Below, in pieces: positions 50,724 through 59,809 of a stretch of 64,000 bases of DNA. A model generated the notes under the pieces. It searched no databases. It was given only the letters and a program-made list of their open reading frames with translations, and was not told the DNA's origin. Origin of the DNA: Streptomyces roseofulvus (GTDB lineage: Bacteria; Actinomycetota; Actinomycetes; Streptomycetales; Streptomycetaceae); assembly GCF_039534915.1 (NCBI RefSeq), contig NZ_BAAAWE010000001.1:3844001-3908000 (forward strand). The letters are read 5' to 3'. The position numbers and the translations under genes are program-made. Positions within the stretch are counted from its first letter, which is position 1. Each line of letters begins with the position of its first letter.

Positions 50724-50779
50724 GGCTCCATCGTCTCCCTCGGTCGCGCTGCGACAGCGACTTTATACGCTTCCTTAAC

Positions 50780-50795
50780 TTCACAAGTTTGTGAA
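50780..50795. promoter_or_regulatory. Operator palindrome between regulator and ABC exporter
   Basis: TTCACAAGTTTGTGAA, 7-bp perfect arms with 2-bp centre, 21 bp before the ATPase start codon and in an AT-rich divergent promoter region (TATACG nearby at 50765-50770). A dimeric MarR/GbsR protein would fit it. Confidence 0.75.
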
Positions 50796-50815
50796 ATGAG
50801 CGTACGTTCCGAAGC

Positions 50816-51715
50816 ATGACGAACGCCATCAGCGTCGCCGGACTCCACAAGTCCTTCGGCCGCACGCACGCCCTCGACGGACTCGACCTCACCGTCGCCA
50901 CCGGCGAGGTGCACGGCTTCCTCGGCCCCAACGGCGCCGGGAAGTCCACCACCATCCGCGTCCTCCTCGGGCTGCTGCGCGCCGACTCCGGCACCGTCCG
51001 GCTGCTCGGCGGAGACCCCTGGGCCGACGCCGTCGCCCTCCACCGGCGCCTCGCGTACGTGCCCGGCGACGTCACCCTCTGGCGCAACCTCTCCGGCGGC
51101 GAGGTGATCGACCTGTACGGGCGGCTGCGCGGCAACGGCCTCGACCGGGCCCGCCGGGCGGAGCTGATCGAGCGCTTCGAGCTCGACCCCACCAAGAAGG
51201 GCCGCACCTACTCCAAGGGCAACCGGCAGAAGGTCGCCCTCGTCGCCGCCTTCGCCTCCGACGCCGAACTCCTCGTCCTCGACGAGCCCACCAGCGGCCT
51301 CGACCCGCTGATGGAGGAGGTCTTCCAGGACTGCGTCCGCGAGGCCCGCGACCGGGGCCGTACCGTCCTGCTCTCCAGCCACATCCTCAGCGAGGTCGAG
51401 ACCCTCTGCGACCGGGTCTCCATCGTCCGCAAGGGGCGCACGGTGGAGTCCGGTTCGCTCGCCGACCTGCGCCACCTCACCCGCACCAGCGTCAGCGCCG
51501 AACTCGCCGGCGCCGCCGAGGGCCTGGACCGCCTCCCCGGCGTCCACGGCCTGCGCGCCGAGGGCCGCAAGGTCCGCCTCCAGGTCGACACCGACAAGCT
51601 CGACCCCGTCCTCGCCGCGCTCCTCGCCGCCGGCGTCCGCTCGCTCACCAGCACCCCGCCCACCCTGGAGGAGCTCTTCCTCCGCCACTACGCGGACGAC
51701 GAGGTGGCCTCATGA
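50816..51715 (+). CDS. ABC exporter ATP-binding protein
   Basis: 299-aa ABC ATPase: Walker A GPNGAGKSTTIRVLLGL, Q-loop region YVPGDVTLWRNLSGGEVIDLY, signature YSKGNRQKVALVAAF (a degenerate LSGGQ), Walker B LLVLDEPTSGLDPLM and H-loop SSHILSEVE. The C-terminal DUF4162-like tail is typical of antibiotic exporters. It overlaps the permease gene by ATGA (51712-51715). Confidence 0.95.
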   Translation: MTNAISVAGLHKSFGRTHALDGLDLTVATGEVHGFLGPNGAGKSTTIRVLLGLLRADSGTVRLLGGDPWADAVALHRRLAYVPGDVTLWRNLSGGEVIDLYGRLRGNGLDRARRAELIERFELDPTKKGRTYSKGNRQKVALVAAFASDAELLVLDEPTSGLDPLMEEVFQDCVREARDRGRTVLLSSHILSEVETLCDRVSIVRKGRTVESGSLADLRHLTRTSVSAELAGAAEGLDRLPGVHGLRAEGRKVRLQVDTDKLDPVLAALLAAGVRSLTSTPPTLEELFLRHYADDEVAS

Positions 51716-53280
51716 CCGCGCTGGCCGGCACCGGCACCCTCACCCGGCTCGCGCTCCGCCGCGACCGGCTGGCCCTCCCGCTGTGGGCCCTGGTCACCGG
51801 CGGCCTCGTCGCCTCCGGCCCCGGCTCCCTCGGCGGGCTGTACGACACGGCCGCGGCGCGCGCCGAACTCGCCGCCTCGATGACCGCCAACAGCTCGATG
51901 CGCTCCCTCTACGGGCCGGTCTTCTCCGACTCCCTCGGCGGGCTCGTCGCCTGGCGCTTCGGTGCCTTCGCCGCCGTCCTCGCGGCCGTCGCCTCGCTGA
52001 TCGTCGTGGTCCGGCACACCCGCGAGGAGGAGGAGACGGGCCGCCAGGAACTGCTCTCCGCCGGCGCGGTGGGCCGCCGCGCGCCGCTCACCTCCGCGCT
52101 CCTCGCCGCGCTGACGCTCAACACCGCCGCCGCGCTCGTGATCGTCGCCGGACTGGCCGGCCAGGGCCTCGCCGGGGCGCTGGCGCTCGGCCTCGCCGTC
52201 GGCGGCACCGGCATGGTCTTCGCGACGGTCGCCGCGCTCGCCGCGCAGCTCACCGAGAGCGCGCGGCTCGCCAAGGGCATCGCGGGCGGCGTCCTCGGCC
52301 TCGCGTTCGTGCTGCGCGCGGCGGGCGACTCCGGGGACGCCTCCGGCTCGTCCGTCCTCACCTGGCTGTCGCCGGTCGGCTGGGCCGAGAACGTCCGTGC
52401 CTTCGGCGGGGAGCGGTGGTGGGTGCTGCTGCTGATCGCCGCCGCCGTGCTCGCCCAGACGGTCCTCGCGTACGGGCTCGCCGCCCGCCGCGACGTCGGC
52501 GCCTCGTTCCTCGCCACCCGGCCCGGTCCGGCCGCCGGCCGGCTCGCCACGGCCGGGGCGCTCGCCCTCCGGCTCCAGCGCGGCGCGCTGATCGGCTGGG
52601 GCGCCGGCTTCCTGCTCGGCGGGCTCGTCTTCGGCGGCATGGCCGAGGGCGCGGCGGAGCTGGTCGGCGACAACGAGAAGGCCCGCGAGATCTTCGAGCG
52701 GATGGGCGGCCAGGCCGCCCTCACCGACGCCTTCCTCGCCACGATGGTCTCCCTCTTCGGGATGCTCGCCGCGCTGTACGCGGTCGGCGCGGTGCTGCGG
52801 GCGCACACCGAGGAGACCTCCGGCCGCGCCGAACCGCTCCTCGCGGGCTCCCTCGGCCGGCTCCGCTGGGCGGCGGGCCACCTCGTGCCCGCGTTCGGCG
52901 GCGCGGCGCTGATCCTCCTCGCGGCGGGCCTCGGGCTCTCCCTCGGCTTCGGCGGCTCGTACGGGTCCGTCCTCGGCGCGGCGCTGGCCCAGCTGCCGGC
53001 CGTCTGGACCCTCGCGGGCGTGGCGACGCTGCTGTGGGGCGCGGTGCCGAGGGCGGCGGGGGCCGGCTGGGCCGCCGCCGGGCTCTGCCTGGCGCTCGGC
53101 TGGATCGGTCCGGCCCTCGACCTCCCGCAGGCCGTCCTGGACGTCTCCCCCTTCGCCCACCTGCCCAGGCTGCCGGGCCCGGAGACGACCTGGACCCCGC
53201 TCCTCCTGCTCACCGCCCTGGCGGCCGCCCTCACCGCGGCCGGCCTGGCGGCCCTGCGCCGCCGCGACCTCCAGGTCTGA
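51712..53280 (+). CDS. ABC exporter permease
   Basis: 522 aa with about twelve hydrophobic helices in two similar halves (LTRLALRRDRLALPLWALVTGGL... and LALRLQRGALIGWGAGFLLGGLVFGGM...), each carrying a RREE/HTEETSGRAEPLLA loop (REEEETGRQELLSAG; HTEETSGRAEPLLAG). This duplicated layout is that of exporters for polyketides and other drugs in Streptomyces. Its partner ATPase is upstream and the regulator divergent. Substrate unknown. Confidence 0.93.
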   Translation: MTALAGTGTLTRLALRRDRLALPLWALVTGGLVASGPGSLGGLYDTAAARAELAASMTANSSMRSLYGPVFSDSLGGLVAWRFGAFAAVLAAVASLIVVVRHTREEEETGRQELLSAGAVGRRAPLTSALLAALTLNTAAALVIVAGLAGQGLAGALALGLAVGGTGMVFATVAALAAQLTESARLAKGIAGGVLGLAFVLRAAGDSGDASGSSVLTWLSPVGWAENVRAFGGERWWVLLLIAAAVLAQTVLAYGLAARRDVGASFLATRPGPAAGRLATAGALALRLQRGALIGWGAGFLLGGLVFGGMAEGAAELVGDNEKAREIFERMGGQAALTDAFLATMVSLFGMLAALYAVGAVLRAHTEETSGRAEPLLAGSLGRLRWAAGHLVPAFGGAALILLAAGLGLSLGFGGSYGSVLGAALAQLPAVWTLAGVATLLWGAVPRAAGAGWAAAGLCLALGWIGPALDLPQAVLDVSPFAHLPRLPGPETTWTPLLLLTALAAALTAAGLAALRRRDLQV

Positions 53281-53285
53281 CGGGC

Positions 53286-54506
53286 TCAGACCTCCACGAG
53301 CAGCGACTCGAAGCCGCGGATCACGTAACCGGGTCTCCGGACGGGGTCCGCGGCGAGCCGCATCCCCGGCGCCCGCCGCAGCAGCTCGCCGAGGACCGCG
53401 GTGAGTTCGAGGCGGGCCAGCGGCGCGCCCAGGCAGTAGTGGACGCCCGCGCCGAAGGTGACGTGGGGGTTGTCCGCGCGGGCCAGGTCGAGCGCGTCCG
53501 CGGTGGGGCCGAAGCGGGCCGGGTCCCGGTTGGCGGAGCCGAAGAGGAGCGCGACCTCCGCGCCGCGGGGGACGACGGTCCCGCCGATCTCGATGTCGTC
53601 GAGGACCCAGCGCTCGAACATCTGGAGCGGCGTGTCGTAGCGCAGGAGTTCGTCCACAGCTGTGGACAACTTCCCGGGATCCGAGGACAGCTCCGCCGCC
53701 AGGGACGCGTCCCACCTCCCGTGCCGCAGCAGCGTCCACACCCCGCCCGTCGCGGTGTTCACGGTCGCCTCGTGCCCCGCGTTCAGCAGCAGCACGCAGG
53801 TGGAGATCATCTCCTGCTCGGTCAGCTCCTCCACCCCGATCAGCGCCGAGACCAGGTCGTCGCCCGGGTCGGACCGCCGCCGCGCGATCAGCTCCCGCAG
53901 ATAGTCCGAGAACTCGACCGACGCCCGGACCGCCCGCCGGGCCGTCTCCTCCGACGGGTTCAGCTCGAACATCCCGCAGATCGCCGCCGACCAGGGCCGC
54001 AGCATGGCCCGCTCCTCGTCCTCCTCCGGGACGCCCAGCATCGCGGCGATCACCGCGACCGGCAGCGGTTCGGCGACCGCCGCCTGGAGGTCGCCGCCGC
54101 CCGCCGCGACCAGCTCGCCGACCAGACCGGCGGCCAGCTCCCGTACCGTCGGGGCCAGCTTCTCCACCGTCCTCGGCGTGAACGCCTTCGACACCAGGCG
54201 CCGGATCCGGGTGTGGTCGGCGCCCTCCAGGTCGAGCAGCCCGTGGTCGTTGAGGGTGTGGAAGGGCTCGTGCAGCGGGTCGGGGGCGGCGCGCCCGAAC
54301 TCCTCGTGGGTGAAGCGATGGGTGTACGTGCGCCCCAGGCGCCGGTCCCGCAGCAGCGCCGACACGTCCGCGTGGTGCGGGACCAACCACTGCCGGGTGG
54401 GCCCGTACCAGTGGGCGCGCCCGCCCTCCCGCAGCGCGGCGTACGCGGGGTACGGGTCGGCGACGAACTCCGGGGACCAGGGGTCGAATGCGGCGACGGC
54501 GTCCAT
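53286..54506 (-). CDS. Cytochrome P450
   Basis: 406-aa bacterial class I P450. I-helix LLNAGHEATVNT (A-G-x-x-T-type oxygen activation), K-helix ELLR (E-x-x-R), and heme loop FGAGVHYCLGAPLARLE with the cysteine ligand. N-terminal FDPWSPEFVADPYPAYAALRE is usual. No ferredoxin or biosynthetic gene is adjacent, so it relies on redox partners from elsewhere. It converges with the ABC operon at a 5-bp gap. Substrate unknown; the CYP107-like look is only an impression. Confidence 0.95.
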   Translation of the reverse strand: MDAVAAFDPWSPEFVADPYPAYAALREGGRAHWYGPTRQWLVPHHADVSALLRDRRLGRTYTHRFTHEEFGRAAPDPLHEPFHTLNDHGLLDLEGADHTRIRRLVSKAFTPRTVEKLAPTVRELAAGLVGELVAAGGGDLQAAVAEPLPVAVIAAMLGVPEEDEERAMLRPWSAAICGMFELNPSEETARRAVRASVEFSDYLRELIARRRSDPGDDLVSALIGVEELTEQEMISTCVLLLNAGHEATVNTATGGVWTLLRHGRWDASLAAELSSDPGKLSTAVDELLRYDTPLQMFERWVLDDIEIGGTVVPRGAEVALLFGSANRDPARFGPTADALDLARADNPHVTFGAGVHYCLGAPLARLELTAVLGELLRRAPGMRLAADPVRRPGYVIRGFESLLVEV

Positions 54507-54533
54507 GCCCGGACGCTACCGCCCGGGCAGGGG

Positions 54534-55196
54534 TCAGCGCCCGACCTGGACCAGCCGTGCCTCGTACGCGAAGACCGCCGCCTGCGTCCGGTCGCGCAGG
54601 CCCAGCTTCACCAGGATCCGGCTGACGTGCGTCTTGATCGTCGACTCGGCGACCACGAGGTGGCCGGCGATCTCCTGGTTGGACAGGCCCTGGGCGATCA
54701 GCACCAGGACCTCCGTCTCGCGTTCGGTGAGTTCGCCGATCTGGGCGACGGCGGGCGCCTTCGGCGCGGTGTCGGCCGACTTCGCGAACTCGGTGATGAG
54801 CCGCTTCGTCACGGTCGGCGCGAGCAGCGCCTCCCCGGCCGCGACGATCCGGACGCCGTCGGCGAGCTGCCGCGCCGAGGCGTCCTTGAGGAGGAAGCCG
54901 GAGGCGCCGGCGCGGAGCGCCTGGTAGACGTACTCGTCGAGGTCGAAGGTGGTGAGGACGAGCACCTTGGCGTCCGCGTCCGCGGCGACGATCTCCCGGG
55001 TGGCCTCGATGCCGTTCAGCTCGGGCATCCGGATGTCCATGAGGACCACGTCCGGGCGGAGCGCGGCGACCTGCGCCACGGCCTCCCGGCCGTTGACGGC
55101 CTCCCCGACGACCTCGATGTCCGGCATCGCGCCGAGCAGCACGGAGAAGCCCTCGCGGACCATGATCTGGTCGTCGACGATCAGCACCCTGATCAC
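54534..55196 (-). CDS. NarL-type response regulator
   Basis: 220 aa. Receiver domain: VLIVDDQIMVREGF, phosphoacceptor in VVLMDIRMP, then VLTTFD and GFLLKDAS (Lys). Output LuxR HTH: LTERETEVLVLIAQGLSNQEIAGHLVVAESTIKTHVSRILVKLGLRDR. The GTG 55196 start overlaps the kinase stop (GTGA), so it is coupled to it. Confidence 0.95.
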   Translation of the reverse strand: MIRVLIVDDQIMVREGFSVLLGAMPDIEVVGEAVNGREAVAQVAALRPDVVLMDIRMPELNGIEATREIVAADADAKVLVLTTFDLDEYVYQALRAGASGFLLKDASARQLADGVRIVAAGEALLAPTVTKRLITEFAKSADTAPKAPAVAQIGELTERETEVLVLIAQGLSNQEIAGHLVVAESTIKTHVSRILVKLGLRDRTQAAVFAYEARLVQVGR

Positions 55197-56521
55197 TGGT
55201 CGGCCCCTTCCCGCTGGACGGGGACGAAGACGGCGACCTCGTAGCCGCTGTCCTCGGTCGGCCCGTCGGTCATCTCGCCGCCGAGCATCGTGACACGCTC
55301 CCGCATGCCCGTGATGCCGTGGCCCGCGCCCGGCGAGGGCTTCACCGCGCCGCGCGCCGGCCCGTTGGCGATGCGCAGGCCGAGGCCGCCGAGGACATGG
55401 CTGACCTCGACCTTCGCCGGGGCGCCGGGCGCGTGCCGCAGCACGTTCGACAGGGCCTCCTGGACGATCCGGTACGCGGACAGCTCCACGCCCTGCGGCA
55501 GCTCGCGCACCGCGCCGGTCACCGTCATGGTCACGTCGAGCCCGGCCTCCCGGACGTTGGCGACGAGGCCGTCGAGGTCGGCGAGGGTCGGCTGCGGGGC
55601 GTCGGGGGCCTCGTAGTCCTCGGCGCGGACGACGCCGAGGATGCGGCGCAGCTCGGTGAGGGCGGCGACGGCGTTCTCCCGGATGGTGCGGAACGCCTGC
55701 TCCAGCTCCGGCGGCGGGTTCTCCACCCGGTAGGGCGCGGCCTCGGCCTGGATGGCGACCACCGACATGTGGTGGGCGACGACGTCGTGCAGTTCGCGGG
55801 CGATGGTGGTCCGCTCTTCGAGGAGGGTCCGCTTGGACCGCTCGACGGCGGTGACGGTCCGCTGGGCGGTGACCTCCCGCGCGGCCTGGCCGCGGATCTG
55901 CACGACGGCGATGACCAGCAGGAAGAGCGCGGAGAAGAAGAGCATCTCGGCGCCGTTGAAGCCGTATCCGGAGCCCATGCTCAGGAAGAAGGAGGTGAAG
56001 GTGGCGTACGCGGCGGTGACCGTCCACATCCAGGCCGCCGTGCGGGGCCGGGTCCGCAGGGCGACGATCACGAGGACGAAGAGGTGGGCGGCGAAGGAGT
56101 TCGGCGCCCAGGGCCAGCCGTCGTACCCGGTCAGGTAGGCGACGAAGGGCGTCGAGCAGATCGACAGCCAGAAGGCCGCGGCGGGGCGGATCAGGGTGAG
56201 GGCCACGGCGGCCGTCGGCACCACGCAGGTGACGAGGGCGACCGGGCCGACGGCGCCGTTGATCTCGTCGAAGCCCATGAGGAAGGTCACCAGGGCGAGG
56301 AAGCCGATCGCGGCGTGCGGCAGCAGCACGGCGTGCGGGCGCAGCCGCCGGGGCAGGAAGCGCAGCACGGGGCTGTCCGGCGCGAGCCGGGGCAGCGGAC
56401 GGTAGGAGAGGGCGTCGCCGGAGAGGTCGTCGCGCAGACCGCCGAGGGCGTCCAGCGTCATGCGGAGCTCGGGGCTGCGGCTGCCCGGGTCGGGGGTCTG
56501 TGTCGGGTTCACGCCGTCCAC
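55193..56521 (-). CDS. DesK/NarL-type sensor histidine kinase
   Basis: 442 aa. An N-terminal cytoplasmic stretch, six membrane helices (about 70-210), then HisKA_3 with the phospho-His in RELHDVVAHHMSVVAIQA, and an ATPase domain with AYRIVQEALSNVLRHA (N box), LRIANGP and GHGITGMRERV. It senses a membrane or small-molecule signal and phosphorylates the coupled regulator. Start GTG 56521 or an internal ATG at codon 21. Its signal and regulon are unknown. Confidence 0.93.
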   Translation of the reverse strand: MDGVNPTQTPDPGSRSPELRMTLDALGGLRDDLSGDALSYRPLPRLAPDSPVLRFLPRRLRPHAVLLPHAAIGFLALVTFLMGFDEINGAVGPVALVTCVVPTAAVALTLIRPAAAFWLSICSTPFVAYLTGYDGWPWAPNSFAAHLFVLVIVALRTRPRTAAWMWTVTAAYATFTSFFLSMGSGYGFNGAEMLFFSALFLLVIAVVQIRGQAAREVTAQRTVTAVERSKRTLLEERTTIARELHDVVAHHMSVVAIQAEAAPYRVENPPPELEQAFRTIRENAVAALTELRRILGVVRAEDYEAPDAPQPTLADLDGLVANVREAGLDVTMTVTGAVRELPQGVELSAYRIVQEALSNVLRHAPGAPAKVEVSHVLGGLGLRIANGPARGAVKPSPGAGHGITGMRERVTMLGGEMTDGPTEDSGYEVAVFVPVQREGADQ

Positions 56522-56606
56522 GGTACGGAAGGCCCGGGGACGGCCGCGTCCGGCTGGATGCGGATCCCGGGCCGTCCCCCTTGAGTACTACACGCCCCCG
56601 GAGGGC

Positions 56607-57476
56607 TCAGAACGCGAGCTGCGCCAGCTCCTCCGCGACCACCGCGCAGGCGTCGGCCGCGGGGTCGATCAGCGCGAAGTGGCCGACGTCCTCCAGGAGC
56701 GTCAGGCCGACCGTCTCGCCCGCCTTCGCCGCCGCCTCCACGAAGGCGTCCGCGACCTCGGCGGGCACGGTGAAGTCCTCGCGGCCCTGGACGACGGCGG
56801 TGGCGATGCCGGTGGGCAGCAGCCGCGCCGGGTCGGTGCCGGCGGCCCGCTCCTCGTACGCCTCCTCGCCGCCGAGCAGCTGGGTGACCGCCCCGCCGCA
56901 GACGTCCAGCTCGCGGGCGCGCTCGAAGTGGGCGATCGGGGCGAGGGCGACGACCCCGCGCAGCGCGGGCGCCTCGGGCAGCCGCCAGGGGGAGCCGGCC
57001 GGCAGCACGTGCCGGGCGGCGGCCCAGAGGGCGAGCTGGCCGCCGGCCGAGTGCCCGGTGAGGACCATCCGGTGCGGGTCGGCGGACGGCAGGTGGGCGG
57101 CGGCGAGCTCCGGCAGCGCGTCGAGGGCGGCGGCGACGTCGGCGAAGGTCTCCGGCCAGCGGCCGGCGACCGGGGCCGCACCGCCCTGGTGCGGCAGGCC
57201 GGGGCCGCGCCGGTACTCGACGTTGGCGACGGCGAAGCCGCGGCGGGCGAGGAAGTCCGCGAACGGGCCGAGGTGCAGGCGGTCGAAGGGCGCGCGCCAG
57301 GCGCCGCCGTGCAGGGCGACGACCAGCGGGGCGCGCCCGGCGCCGGTCCTGGGGGCGTAGAAGTCGACGACCTGGTCCGGGTGTTCGCCGTACGCCGCGG
57401 TGGCGTCGGGTGGGACGGCCGGGTGCGAGAAGGCCGACGCCTGTTCGGCGGCTTCGCGCGCGGCGGGGTCCGGCAT
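56607..57476 (-). CDS. Alpha/beta hydrolase, probable kynurenine formamidase
   Basis: 289 aa, carboxylesterase-type hydrolase: oxyanion HGGAWR, nucleophile TGHSAGGQLALW, acid in VVQGREDFTVP, His in LLEDVGHFALIDP. It is the third gene of a likely operon with tryptophan dioxygenase and kynureninase, and would fill the missing step, N-formylkynurenine to kynurenine, as the esterase-type formamidases do. That is inferred from position. The ATG at 57476 is preferred; TTG 57488 lies upstream with no spacing to the GAGAGG site. Confidence 0.85.
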   Translation of the reverse strand: MPDPAAREAAEQASAFSHPAVPPDATAAYGEHPDQVVDFYAPRTGAGRAPLVVALHGGAWRAPFDRLHLGPFADFLARRGFAVANVEYRRGPGLPHQGGAAPVAGRWPETFADVAAALDALPELAAAHLPSADPHRMVLTGHSAGGQLALWAAARHVLPAGSPWRLPEAPALRGVVALAPIAHFERARELDVCGGAVTQLLGGEEAYEERAAGTDPARLLPTGIATAVVQGREDFTVPAEVADAFVEAAAKAGETVGLTLLEDVGHFALIDPAADACAVVAEELAQLAF

Positions 57477-57614
57477 GGCGTGTTCCAACCTCTCGGTGAC
57501 GGGGCCGAATCGGCCTGACCTGCGGGGACCGTATCAGGGTCCGGGCCCCGCAGATCAGGTGAAGATCCGACCTGACGACCGGTCACCGGCCGTCCACCGT
57601 CGGTGAGTCGGCGG

Positions 57615-58814
57615 CTACGCGGCCGGCGTCTCCGCGAGCACGTCGGCGAGGACACGGGCCGCCTTCTCGGTCTCCGCGAAGCCGACGTACAGCGGGGTGA
57701 AGCCGAACCGCAGGAGGCCGGGGCGCAGGTCGCCGACGACGCCGCGCCGGATCAGCTCCGGCATGACGGCGGCCGCGTCCGCGCAGGCCAGTCCGACCTG
57801 GCTGCCGCGCTCGCCGTGCGCCTCGGGGGTGATCGGCGTGACCCGGCCCTCGGGGACGTACGCCCGCACGCACTCCAGGAACAGGTCCGTGAGGGCCAGG
57901 GACTTGGCGCGGACGGCGTCGATCGTGACCCCGTCCCACACGTCGAGCGCCGCCTCCAGGGCCAGCATGGACAGGATGTCCGGGGTGCCGACGCGACCCC
58001 GGACGGCGCCGCCCGCGGGCCGGTAGCCGGAGTCCATGCCGAAGGGCTCGGCGTGCGAGGTCCAGCCCGGCAGCGGCGAGTCGAAGCGGTCCTGGTGGCG
58101 CTCGGCGACGTACAGGAACGCCGGCGCGCCGGGGCCGCCGTTGAGGTACTTGTAGGTGCAGCCGACGGCCAGGTCCACGCCGTGCGCGTCGAGGCCGACG
58201 GGCAGCGCGCCGGCGCTGTGGCAGACGTCCCAGACGGCGAGGGCGCCCGCCGCGTGGAGGGCGGCGGTGGTTCCGGGCAGGTCGTGGAGCCGGCCGGTGC
58301 GGTAGTCGACGTGGTTGACGAGCGCGAGCGCCGTCCGTTCGTTCGCCGCGGCGGGGATGTCGGCCGGGTCGAGGCCCACGATCCGGTGACCGGTCATCCG
58401 GGCCGCGGACTCCGCGATGTACCCGTCCGTGGGAAAGGTCGAGGCGTCCACGAGGATCTCGTCGCGTCCCTCGCCCGCGAGCCGGGTGGCCGCGACGACC
58501 GCCTTGAAGACGTTCACGCTGGTCGAGTCGCCGGCGACGATCTGGCCCGCGGCGGCGCCGACGAGCGGGGCGATCCGGTCGCCGATCCGCTCGGGGGCGG
58601 TCCACCAGCCCGACTCGTCCCAGGAGCGGATCCGCAGCTCGCCCCACTCGCGGCCGATGACGTCGGCCATCCGGGCGGGGACGTGCGCGGGGAGCGCGCC
58701 GAGCGAGTTGCCGTCGAGGTAGACGGTCTCCTCGTCGAGGGCGAACTTGGCGCGGTGGCCGGCCAGCGGGTCGGCGGCGTCGAGCTCCAGGGCTCGCTCG
58801 TACAGGTCAGACAT
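57615..58814 (-). CDS. kynU: Kynureninase
   Basis: 399-aa PLP enzyme that splits kynurenine to anthranilate and alanine. Conserved parts are ETVYLDGNSLGALPAHVPARM, the phosphate-binding GDSTSVNVFKAVVAA, VDASTFPTDGYIAE, WDVCHSAGALPVGLDAHGVDLAVGCTYKYLNGGPGAPAFLYV with the Schiff-base lysine, and GWTSHAEPFGMDSGY. The ATG overlaps the dioxygenase gene by 8 bp, so they are coupled. Confidence 0.96.
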   Translation of the reverse strand: MSDLYERALELDAADPLAGHRAKFALDEETVYLDGNSLGALPAHVPARMADVIGREWGELRIRSWDESGWWTAPERIGDRIAPLVGAAAGQIVAGDSTSVNVFKAVVAATRLAGEGRDEILVDASTFPTDGYIAESAARMTGHRIVGLDPADIPAAANERTALALVNHVDYRTGRLHDLPGTTAALHAAGALAVWDVCHSAGALPVGLDAHGVDLAVGCTYKYLNGGPGAPAFLYVAERHQDRFDSPLPGWTSHAEPFGMDSGYRPAGGAVRGRVGTPDILSMLALEAALDVWDGVTIDAVRAKSLALTDLFLECVRAYVPEGRVTPITPEAHGERGSQVGLACADAAAVMPELIRRGVVGDLRPGLLRFGFTPLYVGFAETEKAARVLADVLAETPAA

Positions 58815-59676
58815 GGCTTCGGGCCGTCCAGAGCTCGGGGAACACGTTCTTCTGTGCACGCTTCTCCAGCCAGGCCACCCCCGCGGAGCCGCCGGTGCCG
58901 GTCTTGGCGCCCATCGCGCGGCGGGTCGCCACCAGGTGGTCGTTGCGCCATCGCCAGACCAGTTCGGCGACGTCGCTGAGTGCCTCGCCGAGGCGGACCA
59001 GCTCGGCGTTGCCGTCGGCGTCGGGTTCCGCGTAGAGCCCCGCCCACACCGCCTCGACCTGCGGCGACGGCTCGTACCGGCGGGTGAGGTCGCGGCCGAG
59101 GACGGACGGCGGCACCGGCAGGCCGCGCCGGGCGAGGAAGCCGAGCACCTCGTCGTACAGGCTCGGCTCGTGCAGCGCCTTCTCCAGCTCGGCGTGGACG
59201 CGGGGCGCGCCCCGGTGCGGGACGAGCATGGACGCCGACTTCTCGCCGAGGAGGAACTCCATGCGGCGGTACATCGCCGACTGGAAGCCGGAGCCCTCGC
59301 CGAGGGCGCCGCGGTAGGAGTTGAACTGGGCGGGGGTGAGCTGGGCGAGCGGACGCCAGGAGTGGTTGAGCGCCTCCAGCTCGCGCACCGAGCGCTTCAG
59401 CGCGTCGACGGCGACCGGCAGCCGGTCCTCGCGGAGGGCGCGGCTCGCGGTCTCCCACTCGTGGACGATGACGGTGAACCACAGCTCCATGACCTGGGTG
59501 GTGACCAGGAAGACCATCTCGCCGGGGTCGTCCGAGCGGAGGTGCTGGAGGTGGGTGAGGACGTCCGCCTGGACGTAGTCCTCGTACGGTGTGGTGCCCG
59601 CGAAGTCGAGGTTCGGCGTCGCCTCGGACGCCTCGTCTGCCGCGGTCTGATCCGGAGAACCCGGGAAGAGTGACAT
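58807..59676 (-). CDS. kynA: Tryptophan 2,3-dioxygenase
   Basis: 289-aa heme dioxygenase opening the indole ring of tryptophan. Family motifs: YEDYVQADVLTHLQHLRSDDPGEMVFLVTTQVMELWFTVIVHE, FNSYRGALGEGSGFQSAMYRRMEFLLG, and the heme-ligand helix WRWRNDHLVATRRAMGAKTGTGGSAGVAWL. Start ATG 59676 after GAGGAGACAGCG. First gene of the kynurenine operon, transcribed toward kynU and the formamidase-like gene. Confidence 0.97.
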   Translation of the reverse strand: MSLFPGSPDQTAADEASEATPNLDFAGTTPYEDYVQADVLTHLQHLRSDDPGEMVFLVTTQVMELWFTVIVHEWETASRALREDRLPVAVDALKRSVRELEALNHSWRPLAQLTPAQFNSYRGALGEGSGFQSAMYRRMEFLLGEKSASMLVPHRGAPRVHAELEKALHEPSLYDEVLGFLARRGLPVPPSVLGRDLTRRYEPSPQVEAVWAGLYAEPDADGNAELVRLGEALSDVAELVWRWRNDHLVATRRAMGAKTGTGGSAGVAWLEKRAQKNVFPELWTARSHV

Positions 59677-59809
59677 CGCTGTCTCCTCGATACGCACTAC
59701 CGGGTAGCGGTCTGCTCCACCGCGCACGGCCCTCCGCTCGGCGGAAGGGCGCCACGGGAGCCCCGGTCCCCTCAGGAGGCGTGCTGCGTCGCGCGCCGTC
59801 CCACGCGCA

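Noticed and set aside
53286..54506. Secondary metabolite cluster around the P450
   Set aside because: Neighbours are an ABC exporter, a two-component system and kynurenine genes; no core biosynthetic enzyme is present.
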